Of a stretch of 34,219 nucleotides of DNA, positions 23,894 through 34,219 are shown piece after piece (within the stretch, counting starts at the first letter, position 1; every line of letters starts with the position of its first letter). The notes below the pieces were generated by a model, which was given only the letters and a program-made list of their open reading frames with translations, was not told the DNA's origin and ran no database searches. The DNA is from DASXRU01 sp039933315 (GTDB lineage Bacteria; Acidobacteriota; Blastocatellia; Pyrinomonadales; Pyrinomonadaceae), in contig JBDTOI010000021.1 of NCBI GenBank assembly GCA_039933315.1, positions 1-34,219 of the forward strand. The letters run 5' to 3'. A program made the position numbers and the translations under genes.

Positions 23894-23911
23894 CAAGCCA
23901 AACCCGGCTTG
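23894..23911 (-). terminator. Possible terminator hairpin after the VWA gene pair
   Basis: CAAGCC and GGCTTG (six pairs, six-base loop) lie 33 bases beyond the stop of the leftward VWA gene. There is no clear U-run, so this is weak. The remaining 23711-23943 gap should hold the promoter of the histidine kinase, but no good match was found. Confidence 0.3.
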
Positions 23912-23943
23912 TCACTGAGGAAATCCTGAGAAAGCGGAAGGAA

Positions 23944-25110
23944 TCAGCGCCTTTTGGGAGTTCGGGTGGTGTTGCCGGGGTCATCGGTTTTGGAAAAATA
24001 GCCCTGGCGATAGGTAAGCTTCAGGTTCTGATTGCGTAGTTCGGGGTTAGTGATAGCAATCTCGATGCGGCGGTAGGAACCGTCCCGGTTCTTGTTGGAA
24101 GGCGAGTAAGCCACCAGGTACTGCTCTCTCAGATCGCGCTGAATCTGTACGAAGGCTTCTTGCAGTTCCTTTTCACTTCGGGGAAAGTAGGCTCGGCCGC
24201 CGGTGCGTTCAGTTATCTTGCGCAGCGAACCCTCGTCCACGCCGCCGTGAAAGCTGTCACCGATCCCGATAGCGTAGATGAGCGCATCCGCCTTAAGGGC
24301 CCGCTCGACAGCGTCCTGCATCTTCATCTGGCTGATTGTGTCGTAGCCATCGGTCAGCAGAATGATGGCGCGTCGCGTGTGCTCGGCGGTGTCTGACAAC
24401 AATTCATTGGAAGTTGCCCAGATAGCATCCCAGATGGCCGTGGCCATTGCCAGTTCCTGATTGCGGCCGGAGATTGGTGGAGTGCCGTTAACCACTATGC
24501 CGTCACTTAACATACCGGAAGGCGGTACGAACTCGACGCGGTCAATGGCGTCGCGCAAGCGCGCCTTATTCCCGGTCAAGCCCTGTTCGAGTGTCACTTC
24601 GCCGGTGAAGGAGAGGATGGCAGCTTCATCTCTATTGGGTCGCATTACTTCTTCCAGAAAAGCACGGGCCGCCGCTTTCTCTTCCGGCAGAGTGCGTTCC
24701 TCGGACCGGCTGGTGTCAATCAGGATTGCCAGCGACATGGGCAAGTCTATGTTCTGCTGAAAGGTGAAAATTTCCTGCTGAACGCCGTCTTCGAAAACTC
24801 GGATGTCCTCGCGCTTCAGAGCAGAGACAGATCGCTTGTGCTTATCTGCGGCGGTGAAAAATATGTTCGTGAGATTGGTGTCCGTGCGTACTACTTCATC
24901 ACCGGGTAAGGTAACGTCATCATCAGCAGGCTTCGTGGGCGGCGTGGGAGTGGCCTGAGGCGGCACGTCACCGGCTTTCCGCGGCCGGCTGGTATTAGGT
25001 TGATCCGCCGGAGACTGCGCGCGCGAAACGCCGAAAGGGGCTGCCACCAGCATCGTCAGGAACATCAGGAACGCAGCGAGACCGGCAAAAGATTTAGTAG
25101 TAAAAAACAT
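23944..25110 (-). CDS. Secreted VWFA-related Acidobacterial-type protein (second of pair)
   Basis: The 388-residue protein has a signal peptide (about 1-31), a Pro/Thr-rich spacer, and a short beta-rich module (TNIFFTAADKHKRSVSALKREDIRVFEDG). A von Willebrand A domain (about 123-330) follows, with the metal site D132-T-S134-R-S136 and a later LLTDGYDTISQM. It ends with YSPSNKNRDGSYRRIEIAITN...LKLTYRQGYF, the pattern of the acidobacterial VWFA-related family. Function is unknown; these proteins are thought to bind partners outside the membrane through the metal site. Its gene starts nine bases after the stop of a paralogue, so they are co-transcribed. Confidence 0.9.
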   Translation of the reverse strand: MFFTTKSFAGLAAFLMFLTMLVAAPFGVSRAQSPADQPNTSRPRKAGDVPPQATPTPPTKPADDDVTLPGDEVVRTDTNLTNIFFTAADKHKRSVSALKREDIRVFEDGVQQEIFTFQQNIDLPMSLAILIDTSRSEERTLPEEKAAARAFLEEVMRPNRDEAAILSFTGEVTLEQGLTGNKARLRDAIDRVEFVPPSGMLSDGIVVNGTPPISGRNQELAMATAIWDAIWATSNELLSDTAEHTRRAIILLTDGYDTISQMKMQDAVERALKADALIYAIGIGDSFHGGVDEGSLRKITERTGGRAYFPRSEKELQEAFVQIQRDLREQYLVAYSPSNKNRDGSYRRIEIAITNPELRNQNLKLTYRQGYFSKTDDPGNTTRTPKRR

Positions 25111-25119
25111 TTTCTCCGA

Positions 25120-26145
25120 TCATCGGGGAGTCGTCACGCTGTCACGCACGGCTTTATAGCCTCGTTTTGTGCGCAGCTTTAGTTTTTCGTTGCCATTCAT
25201 TAGTTTGACATCTATGCGCCGGTAGTTGCCGTCGTAAACCTCATTGGTCGATCTATAAGTAATCAAATACTGCGTGCGCAGTTCCTTCGAGATCTTCGTA
25301 AACGAGCGCTCCAAAGCCAGCATGTCTCCGGTGAAAAACACCGCTCCGCCGGTTTCTTCACAGAGTTTAACCAGATCATTATCACCGCGGTCCTTCACCT
25401 GACCCGCCTCCACTCCCGGTACCGTCCCGGAAAAACCAGCTTTGGTTGAAATTGCAAAAACAGTTGTTTCCGTGCGTTGAGCGATGTCGATGGCGTCAGA
25501 CAGGGTGGCGCGACTGTAGGTATCATCGCCGTCTGTTATCACCACCACCGCACGCCGCCCCTGCACCGAGCGCATTTTCTCATCGCAGAATTGCCACACA
25601 GCATCGTAGAGCGCAGTGTGGTGGCCGGTTTCCTTGACGCCGAAAACGGCACGATCTAAGAGGTCCAGCTTATCGGTAAAGTCCTGATGTAGTTTGACCT
25701 CATCATCAAACGTGGCGAACAAAACTCGATCCCGGCGCGGCCGAACCACAGTCTGAACGAAATTCATTGCTGATTCCTGTTCAAACTTCAGCTTGCCGGC
25801 GGTCGAGGCTGAAGTGTCCATCAGGACTGCGATATATAGCGGCTGCTTGTTGCTCAGCTCGTTGTCAAAACCGTCTATCGTCTGCGGTACCTTGTCTTCG
25901 AGAATGAGAAAATCGTCCCTGGCCAAGCCAGTGACTAATTGCCCCTTCTTGTCAGTCACGGTAATTGGCAATCGCACGCGACGGGTAAAGATCTGCTCCG
26001 AACCCTGATCAGCCGTTGGCGAAACTCTGTTTTGATCGGGCTTGGGCTGCTGGGGAGTCTGTCCGGACAATGCTGACACAACAGTGCCCACGAGACAGAA
26101 ACTGGCCGCGAAGAAGGAAATAGAACGAAAAAGTGTTTTCACCAT
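25120..26145 (-). CDS. Secreted VWFA-related Acidobacterial-type protein (first of pair)
   Basis: The 341-residue protein has a signal peptide (SISFFAASFCLVGTVVSALS) and the family's pre-domain (RLPITVTDKKGQLVTGLARDDFLILED). Its VWA domain (about 103-290) has the metal site D110-T-S112-A-S114 and VITDGDDTYSRA. The C-terminal end is YRSTNEVYDGNYRRIDVKL...LRTKRGYKAV. It is a diverged paralogue of the following gene. This family is strongly expanded in Acidobacteriota, which supports the taxonomic guess. No processing or partner gene (such as a MoxR ATPase) is nearby. Confidence 0.92.
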   Translation of the reverse strand: MVKTLFRSISFFAASFCLVGTVVSALSGQTPQQPKPDQNRVSPTADQGSEQIFTRRVRLPITVTDKKGQLVTGLARDDFLILEDKVPQTIDGFDNELSNKQPLYIAVLMDTSASTAGKLKFEQESAMNFVQTVVRPRRDRVLFATFDDEVKLHQDFTDKLDLLDRAVFGVKETGHHTALYDAVWQFCDEKMRSVQGRRAVVVITDGDDTYSRATLSDAIDIAQRTETTVFAISTKAGFSGTVPGVEAGQVKDRGDNDLVKLCEETGGAVFFTGDMLALERSFTKISKELRTQYLITYRSTNEVYDGNYRRIDVKLMNGNEKLKLRTKRGYKAVRDSVTTPR

Positions 26146-26292
26146 AATTGCCTTACGAAGTAGATGCGCGCGGACTCGGGCATTGCTACAGGCAGCGAGT
26201 TCGATGCGCGTCGAACAAACGGCCGTTGCCTCTGATTGCAGTTACCTCTGCAGTATAGCAAGCGCGTGCAGTTGACGCACCCTGACCCCTTT

Positions 26293-27282
26293 CTAGAGAT
26301 CGGCTAGGAATTGTTGAAGATTATCAGGCAAAGCCACGGTAAATTTCATTTCGGCGCCGGTCCGTGGGTGACGAAAACCAAGTTGTTCGGCATGCAGAAA
26401 CTGGCGCTCCAGCCTGGAAATTCTTGCGCGAAGCTGGGCATCGGCTACAGTTTTATCCCGCCCGCCACCATAGACGGGGTCGCTGACCACCGGATGATTT
26501 ATCCATGCCAGATGAACCCGGATTTGATGGGTGCGGCCAGTCTTAATTTCAACATCCAACAGCGTGAATCTTTCGTATCTCCGGCGCACCTTATAGTGCG
26601 AGATTGACGGCCGGCCACCGCGCACGACTGCCATGCGAGTTCGGTGGCGCGGATCACGCGCGATAGGCTCGTCGATGGAACCACTGTCTCGCGCCAACGA
26701 GCCGTGAACCAGCGCGATGTAAGACTTAAATATCTCGCGGTCGCGAAACTGATCCGCAAGATTCTCATGGGCCACTTCGGTCTTAGCCACCACCAGCAAT
26801 CCTGACGTGTCCTTGTCCAGCCGGTGAATAATGCCAGGCCGAATCGTCCCGCCGCTGGAGGAAAGATCTTGAAAGTGGTAGGCCAGCGCATTCGCCAAAG
26901 TGCCTGACTGAATTCCCGCGGCAGGATGAACCACCATTCCCGCCGGCTTGTTGATAACGATCAAGTCGTCGTCTTCATAAATCGCTTCGACCGGAATGTT
27001 TTCCGGCGCAAAACTACTGCGCGCGGCAGTTACCAGGTCGGCTTCAATTTCATCGCCGGTTTTGAGTTTGTAGGATGGCTTTTCAATGCGCCCGCCCAGC
27101 AGGACTTCGCCGTCTGCGACCGCCCTCTGTAATCGCGCGCGACTCCACCCTTCGATATGGGCGGCCAGGTACAGATCCAGCCGCTGACCCGCATCCTCTT
27201 CCTTGACGCGAAAAGTCAGTGGCCCGGGCTCATCTGCAGAATTGGTTTCCGGTAATGATTTGTCGCTGGCAGGCATTGGCAA
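26293..27282 (-). CDS. RluD-family 23S rRNA pseudouridine synthase
   Basis: The enzyme isomerises uridine in RNA. An S4 RNA-binding domain (about 32-85: QRLDLYLAAHIEGWSRARLQRAV) precedes the catalytic domain. The latter has the RluA/RluD signature HRLDKDTSGLLVVAKT, with catalytic Asp156, and GRTHQIRVHLAWINHPVVSDPVYGG. At 329 residues it has the usual length plus a short acidic N-terminus. Its start is two bases after the lgt stop, so it is the last gene of the ileS-lspA-lgt transcript. RluD proper is likely from the S4 domain, but RluA/C types cannot be fully excluded. Confidence 0.92.
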   Translation of the reverse strand: MPMPASDKSLPETNSADEPGPLTFRVKEEDAGQRLDLYLAAHIEGWSRARLQRAVADGEVLLGGRIEKPSYKLKTGDEIEADLVTAARSSFAPENIPVEAIYEDDDLIVINKPAGMVVHPAAGIQSGTLANALAYHFQDLSSSGGTIRPGIIHRLDKDTSGLLVVAKTEVAHENLADQFRDREIFKSYIALVHGSLARDSGSIDEPIARDPRHRTRMAVVRGGRPSISHYKVRRRYERFTLLDVEIKTGRTHQIRVHLAWINHPVVSDPVYGGGRDKTVADAQLRARISRLERQFLHAEQLGFRHPRTGAEMKFTVALPDNLQQFLADL

Positions 27283-27284
27283 GT

Positions 27285-28118
27285 CTACACGCGAGCAGGA
27301 CTGGGGGCCGCCATCGGGTCGGACGGACGGGCGGGGTTTGCCCGTCGCCGGCGAATGATCAGGAGGACGAGCGCGCCCACGCCCACAATCAAACCGATGA
27401 TTTGTGAAGTGGACAGACCGGTTAGCGTGGTAAGCCCCAGGATGTCGCCGCGCGGGTCATCTCGCACAAACTCGATCACAAAGCGTACCGCTGCGTAGAT
27501 GGCGATATAAGCGAGAATGACCTGGCCGTTGAACTTTTTCCGCCGGTGTAACCAGATCAGAAAAAAGAAAACGATCAGCATCGCGAAAGACTCATAGAGT
27601 TGCGTGGGATGCAGTCTGGCGTCGATGGGAACGCCGGTTACCTCATGTCCCAGCACCGTAAACCGCACACCCCATGGCAGGCTTGTCGGTTTGCCCCAGC
27701 AACATCCGGCGGAAAAACATCCCAGTCGCCCCAGCACGTTCCCGAGCGCAATTCCCGGCGCGCAGGCATCGGCGGTCTTCCACCACGGTAAACCGTACCG
27801 GCGCATGAGCAGGTAAGCGGCAATGAGCGCGCCGATTAGTCCGCCGTAAAACACGCCGCCCGATCTGAGAAAGTCGAGTGAAAAAAGTTGGGCCGGATGT
27901 TCTCGATACTCCGGCTCGGTAAAGAACATCAGGATCTTCGAGCCCACCAGTGAGGCCAGCAGCATCCAGAGACAAAGATCGTAGATGCGTTCCCGCGGCA
28001 AGCCATCGCGCTCGGCGAGCTTTGTGGCCACCAATATCCCGCCTAGAAAAGCCAGCGCTAAAAACACGCCGTAGGTGTTAATAGGAAAGCCGTAGATGCG
28101 AAAGAGTTCGGGAAACAT
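27285..28118 (-). CDS. lgt: Prolipoprotein diacylglyceryl transferase
   Basis: This inner-membrane enzyme moves diacylglycerol from phosphatidylglycerol to the lipobox Cys of prolipoproteins. The chain has about seven spans and the conserved regions FYGGLIGALIAAYLLMRR, ALGNVLGRLGCFSAGCCWGKPT (a Cys-rich variant of the usual GRxGNFxNxE signature), RLHPTQLYES and FVIEFVRDDPRG. At 277 residues it has normal length. It follows lspA by ten bases, so the first two steps of lipoprotein maturation are made from one transcript. The binding lipoproteins and rhodanese copy 1 in this window would be clients. Confidence 0.95.
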   Translation of the reverse strand: MFPELFRIYGFPINTYGVFLALAFLGGILVATKLAERDGLPRERIYDLCLWMLLASLVGSKILMFFTEPEYREHPAQLFSLDFLRSGGVFYGGLIGALIAAYLLMRRYGLPWWKTADACAPGIALGNVLGRLGCFSAGCCWGKPTSLPWGVRFTVLGHEVTGVPIDARLHPTQLYESFAMLIVFFFLIWLHRRKKFNGQVILAYIAIYAAVRFVIEFVRDDPRGDILGLTTLTGLSTSQIIGLIVGVGALVLLIIRRRRANPARPSDPMAAPSPARV

Positions 28119-28124
28119 TACTCA

Positions 28125-28149
28125 GCGGTCAGTGATCACTACTGACCGC
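28125..28149. repeat. Hairpin at the lspA/lgt junction made of three heptamers
   Basis: GGTCAGT (28127-28133), GATCACT (28134-28140) and ACTGACC (28141-28147) form a nine-pair hairpin with flanking GC, centred on the palindrome AGTGATCACT. It overlaps the lspA stop and lies just before the lgt ATG at 28118. The word resembles the GATCAGA/GGTCAGA heptamers at 8334-8430. Confidence 0.7.
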
Positions 28150-28662
28150 CCTCTTCCTTCCAGCAATTATTAAGTCGTACGCCAGCAGCACCGCACCGAT
28201 CGTTATGCTGGCGTCGGCGACATTAAAGGTAGGCCAATGATACTGGCCGGCATGGACCAGAATAAAATCGATGACGAAGCCCAGTCGCAGGCGGTCGGTG
28301 AGATTGCCGGCAATGCCTGCCAGCAACAACGCGCAGGCCCCCAGAATCAAATCGTCACTGCGTCGAGTGCGAAAGAAATAGAACAGCACAGCCGCTGCGG
28401 CCGCGCCCGCCAAGATCACGAAAAACCAGCGGCCGAAGGCGCCGCCTTCCTGCAACTGGCCGAAAGCAATCCCGGGATTCTCAGCGTAAACAAAATCAAG
28501 GAAGCCCCCGATGACGGTCCGGCCCTGATTTAATCGCAACGCGCGAAGGGCCCACGCCTTGCTCGTTTGATCGACCAGGTAGATCCCGCAGGCCGCAATA
28601 AGATATCCCGCCCGCCATCCCAGGCGCGCGCCCGCATTCTCTAGTATTCGAACCTCATTCAT
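28129..28662 (-). CDS. lspA: Signal peptidase II (lipoprotein signal peptidase)
   Basis: This membrane aspartic protease removes the signal peptide of lipidated prolipoproteins. In the 177 residues I see four spans and the family motifs DQTSKAW (31-37), YAENPGIAFG (60-68), and GNLTDRLRLGFVIDFI with N120, D123 and catalytic D132. FNVADASI follows with catalytic D150. It lies 43 bases downstream of ileS, the classic ileS-lspA arrangement, and ten bases before lgt. Confidence 0.95.
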   Translation of the reverse strand: MNEVRILENAGARLGWRAGYLIAACGIYLVDQTSKAWALRALRLNQGRTVIGGFLDFVYAENPGIAFGQLQEGGAFGRWFFVILAGAAAAAVLFYFFRTRRSDDLILGACALLLAGIAGNLTDRLRLGFVIDFILVHAGQYHWPTFNVADASITIGAVLLAYDLIIAGRKRAVSSDH

Positions 28663-28705
28663 AAACTGTTTGAAGCGCCGTTAGATACGTCCCGCTCCTG
28701 CGAGC

Positions 28706-31690
<2,985 letters not shown>

Positions 31691-31799
31691 AGAATAAACT
31701 TCCAGCTTCAAGAATCGACAATACTAACAGCATGACTCGTCCCTCTCCAAAATAGGTGTGCCCAAGGTACTGATGCAGTTTCGACGGGCGTTGCGCTTC

Positions 31800-31980
31800 A
31801 GGTCCGCAGGACCGCAAGTTAATAGCCCCGTCCCGTGAGGGCGGGGGAACCGCCACGGATGATTGGTCAGAGGCCCCGAGGGCCGGCACAACCGTGGCGC
31901 ACCTTCGGCGCTCAGGGAACTGACCGTCATAATTCCCCGCCCTCACGGACGGGGCTATTAACTGTCGGTCCTTCGGACCT
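31800..31980. repeat. 181-base nested inverted-repeat element upstream of ileS
   Basis: The terminal arms (31800-31846 and 31935-31980) pair at nearly every position with one-base shifts; they contain GTTAATAGCCCCGTCC and its complement. Each arm begins with its own hairpin (GGTCC-GCA-GGACC on the left, GGTCC-TTC-GGACC on the right). Inside are further pairs: GCCACGG with CCGTGGC, and GGTCAG with CTGACC. The element can fold as a branched structure. No target duplication was found. It occupies most of the 398-base gap 31691-32088, which otherwise shows no gene; the ileS promoter should lie in or left of it. Confidence 0.85.
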
Positions 31981-32088
31981 GTATCCAAAGCGCGCCAGTA
32001 CTCTGGCCTGCGACAAAGAAGAACCCGAACCACGCTTCCTGAGGATGCAATGATTCGGGTTCTTCAACCTTGTTGATGCTGGGGGCAT

Positions 32089-32664
32089 TCACCCGATAAA
32101 CATTTCATCCTCCGCATAGGTTTGGTTAATGGGCTTTGGCGCCGGGGCTATCAGGACTTCCAGCCCGCGGCGAAAGCCCGCCATAATCGCGGCTAACTCG
32201 CGCGCCGGCTCGATCACTTTCTCCTGAATGAACGTGGTAGTCGTCTGTACCTGCTCATGAGTCTGATCGATGGTGCGGCTGACCAGCTCGACTTTGTCGC
32301 GCGCCGTCTCCGCCGTTTCACCTACCAGCACCTTTAACTCGCGTACCTCGTCTCTAATCAGACCAGCCGATTCGGCGAAATGCTGCGTCGCCGTGCACAG
32401 ATGTCCGGACATGACATTGAACTGCTCGGCGATTTCCCTGCCCTGCACGGCAATCGCTTTACCCTGTTCGCTGATCAAGGCGACCCGATCGACCAGAGGT
32501 TCGAGCCGCGCCTCAAGGCGGTTCACCGACTTTACGGCGCGACTTACAAACATGGCCATCGACACCATCGCGATCGCAATCAGAACGAAGGAAAGCGCGA
32601 TGACTACCATGATCCAGAACAAAGGATCCTGGGTATTGATTTGCAACGCCTGTAAGGTGATCAC
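32089..32664 (-). CDS. Membrane-anchored coiled-coil protein, DUF948-like
   Basis: The 191-residue protein has one N-terminal span (PLFWIMVVIALSFVLIAIAMVSMAMFV). A long helical region follows (about 45-165) in which Asp, Glu, Gln and hydrophobic residues alternate as in a coiled coil. The layout resembles DUF948 and methyl-accepting-like helical proteins, without a known function. The start is a GTG ten bases after the stop of the YtxH-type gene, without its own ribosome site, so translation is probably coupled to that gene. Confidence 0.8.
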   Translation of the reverse strand: MITLQALQINTQDPLFWIMVVIALSFVLIAIAMVSMAMFVSRAVKSVNRLEARLEPLVDRVALISEQGKAIAVQGREIAEQFNVMSGHLCTATQHFAESAGLIRDEVRELKVLVGETAETARDKVELVSRTIDQTHEQVQTTTTFIQEKVIEPARELAAIMAGFRRGLEVLIAPAPKPINQTYAEDEMFIG

Positions 32665-32674
32665 TTAACGGGAC

Positions 32675-33112
32675 TCAGCCTTTCTGATCGTAGTTAGGAG
32701 CAACGCCACTTCTACCCGACAGCTCAGTCTTACGTTTCTCTTCCACGTAGGCTTTCTTGCCGGCCTCGATCGCGGCCGAGACACTTCCCACCTGGCGCGA
32801 GGCGGTGTCGCGCGCTGAAGCTGCTGCTTCGGAGGCTTTCTCTGAAGCCGAGTCGTACAGTTCCGACGCGCGGTCGCGGGTGGCTTCGTAATACTCGCCG
32901 GCCTTGCTGCCAAATTGAGTAGCTGCTTCCCGCGAACGATCGATTCCTTTGCGGGTGGCGTCGGCTATATCGTTGCGCAGCTCCTGTCCGGATTTCGGCG
33001 CAAACAGCAGCGCCAGAATTGCGCCTATTCCGCCACCAATTAATAAGCAGGCGAGCTGCGACGAGATGCCGTCACCTCTGTTGCCGCCGCGATATTCATA
33101 ATCGTTTGCCAT
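32675..33112 (-). CDS. YtxH-domain protein
   Basis: The 145-residue protein has a glycine-rich membrane segment (LACLLIGGGIGAILALLFAPKSGQELRNDI), the core of the YtxH (GvpP-like) family. A low-complexity Ala/Ser/Glu helix of apolipoprotein-like type follows (ATRDRASELYDSASEKASEAAASARD). The ATG at 33112 has AAAGGA seven bases upstream and is preferred over a longer frame to 33151. YtxH proteins are linked to general stress in Bacillus; the role here is unknown. It forms a pair with the DUF948-like gene, a pairing also common in Bacillus (recalled, not checked). Confidence 0.85.
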   Translation of the reverse strand: MANDYEYRGGNRGDGISSQLACLLIGGGIGAILALLFAPKSGQELRNDIADATRKGIDRSREAATQFGSKAGEYYEATRDRASELYDSASEKASEAAASARDTASRQVGSVSAAIEAGKKAYVEEKRKTELSGRSGVAPNYDQKG

Positions 33113-33309
33113 GAGATAGTCCTTTCTGGATTGGCGAAGCCCAGGCTTCACCCGTTTCGGTTAGGTTGTTCGGGAATAATGACTGGGAGGGAATATAACA
33201 AAAGCACCTGAAGTTGCGCAAGAAACCGGACCAGTAAGCCAAATGCCATGAACGTAAACAAAGCCTTGATCTATTGAGCTTATTATCGCGCTGTTGGATA
33301 ATCGGTAAT

Positions 33310-33480
33310 GTGAAGCGCCTCTGGCCCTATTTGATCATATCGACCATTCTAGTCATCCTTCTAGCTTTGCTGGTTTGGCGCGTGATAAACCCGCCTTGCG
33401 TTCCACCGCCCCCATGTTACGAATCCGATCAGAACGCGGGTCGTTGTACACCACAACAACACCCATGCACTGAGACTTAA
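33310..33480 (+). CDS. Doubtful small membrane protein
   Basis: From a GTG at 33310 a frame of 56 residues encodes KRLWPYLIISTILVILLALLV, a good single span with positive start. A Pro/Cys-rich tail follows (four Cys). A TTG at 33274 would lengthen it by 12 residues. No ribosome site is visible and no family is recognised. The hydrophobic segment is the only support. The gap 33113-33309 holds nothing else. Confidence 0.35.
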   Translation: MKRLWPYLIISTILVILLALLVWRVINPPCVPPPPCYESDQNAGRCTPQQHPCTET

Positions 33481-33524
33481 CGCAGAGTTTTTCAGATTCA
33501 GAATGGCAACTGCCAAAGTTTGAG

Positions 33525-34172
33525 TTAACGCATCCAGCGTTCACGATGGTCGTAGTAAGCGGGAGACTTGTCGGAATACCTTTTCTTGAATCGCTGGTAA
33601 CGTTGGAAGAACTGTTCATATCTCTTGTCGGACGACTTCAGTTTGCGGTGCGGAATCTCGCGTAAATGATCTTCGATCTTGTGCATGTTTTTTCGCGAGA
33701 AGCGCCAGTCGTAGTTTCCCAAATCGTAGAGGCTGGTCAGACCGTAACCCTTGATGCGTCCGGAGAAATCTATGTAAGGATCAAAATAACTCCAGACAAG
33801 CTGGCGCAGGTTGCGAAACACCGGCTTCCGTCCATGCAATCCAACGTCGCGCGAGCGCCCGATGGAACCCCACATCCCATCTTTCTGAAAAACAAAGATA
33901 ACGTGATCAAGTAAGTCCTTCGATTCCAGATCGAGCAGGAGAGGCTGGTAGCCGTGTTGTTCCAGGATGACTGCCGCCCCGACGGCCGCCTCCAGGCAAT
34001 GGGCCTCGTTTCTTTTCACAACTTCACGAAACGATCGCATGGTGCCGCCCTGCCGTTCCCAGTTGTAGGGCATGGCGCTGAGATAGCGCTGCACCTGCGC
34101 CGGCGTCCGCAGTGACTGAATCAATTTCCACTCGCGGTTCGTGAAAGCTTCTCTGCCCGGTTTGCGGTTCAT
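33525..34172 (-). CDS. Transglutaminase-like hypothetical protein
   Basis: The 215-residue soluble protein has NEAHCLEAAVGAAVILEQHGYQPLLLDLES, then DHVIFVFQKDGMWGSIGRSRD. A Cys at the head of a helix followed by a strand with His and then a polar turn is the layout of transglutaminase-like cysteine enzymes, so Cys58 and the His of DHVIFV may be catalytic (inference). The C-terminus is very basic and aromatic (RYEQFFQRYQRFKKRYSDKSPAYYDHRERW). No signal peptide is seen. It opens at an ATG without a clear ribosome site near the window edge. Confidence 0.7.
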   Translation of the reverse strand: MNRKPGREAFTNREWKLIQSLRTPAQVQRYLSAMPYNWERQGGTMRSFREVVKRNEAHCLEAAVGAAVILEQHGYQPLLLDLESKDLLDHVIFVFQKDGMWGSIGRSRDVGLHGRKPVFRNLRQLVWSYFDPYIDFSGRIKGYGLTSLYDLGNYDWRFSRKNMHKIEDHLREIPHRKLKSSDKRYEQFFQRYQRFKKRYSDKSPAYYDHRERWMR

Positions 34173-34219
34173 TGGCTAACCAATAACAGACGTAGTTGCA
34201 AAAACGCAAAACAACTGTA

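Noticed and set aside
31724..31930. 68-codon minus-strand frame in the ileS upstream gap
   Set aside because: It runs through the inverted-repeat element, has no ribosome site and encodes a low-quality Pro/Arg/Cys-rich sequence; it is judged a product of the repeat.
31691..32088. T-box leader for ileS
   Set aside because: No T-box consensus (such as a GGGTGGNACCGCG-like motif) or specifier hairpin is seen; the structure is explained by a nested inverted repeat.

Overview
The window looks like a chromosomal segment of an Acidobacteriota bacterium, probably Blastocatellia-like. This is an inference from two things: the adjacent pair of secreted von Willebrand A proteins of the 'VWFA-related Acidobacterial domain' type, and the intergenic heptamer repeats. 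UGA is the normal stop of many genes here (for example the genes ending at 8333, 15860 and 17626), so the genetic code is standard. No rRNA, tRNA, transposase, phage gene or CRISPR array was seen.

Layout. 58-2422 (-): a polar amino-acid ABC importer with an ATPase and a fused binding-protein/permease. 2423-2970: an intergenic cluster of unrelated short palindromes. 2971-5106 (+): an unknown two-part protein and a tandem universal stress protein, separated by an inverted heptamer-repeat element. 5152-6125 (-): two exported rhodanese-fold proteins, each interrupted by an in-frame UGA that reads as selenocysteine. 6323-15860 (+): a sulfate-type ABC importer with one permease, a fused FeS/NrfD membrane subunit, a molybdopterin oxidoreductase without Tat signal, and a persulfide dioxygenase with two rhodanese domains (CstB-like). 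15998-19248 (+): a DUF445 membrane protein, a seven-iron ferredoxin, a zinc-ribbon membrane protein and a small membrane protein. 19274-23710 (-): a giant soluble hybrid histidine kinase. 23944-26145 (-): two VWA proteins. 26293-31690 (-): a compact ileS-lspA-lgt-rluD-type cluster. 32089-33112 (-): two small envelope or coiled-coil proteins. 33310-34172: a doubtful small ORF and a transglutaminase-like protein.

Main result. The two rhodanese genes (5152-5619 and 5685-6125) both have the active-site loop Tyr-Cys-Ser-UGA-Pro-Ala-Glu-His-Thr-Ser. Both continue in frame through the rest of the rhodanese fold to a normal stop. Each UGA is followed, at the same distance, by a hairpin with a five-base loop, and the two hairpins differ by one compensatory base pair and one G-U to G-C change. 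This fits bacterial selenocysteine insertion. The genes stand head to head with a sulfur and molybdenum operon. I infer a persulfide-handling module: exported selenocysteine rhodaneses, a cytoplasmic persulfide dioxygenase/rhodanese, and a membrane molybdoenzyme that may oxidise the resulting sulfite or reduce polysulfide.

Second result. Several gaps between co-directional genes hold inverted repeats. Four of them (3951-4136, 7395-7480, 8334-8430, 28125-28149) are built from period-7 words running one way in the left arm and complementary words in the right arm, with a different word at each locus. Others (15943-16006, 31800-31980) are long inverted repeats whose arms contain smaller hairpins. 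Several touch or overlap the next gene's start codon.
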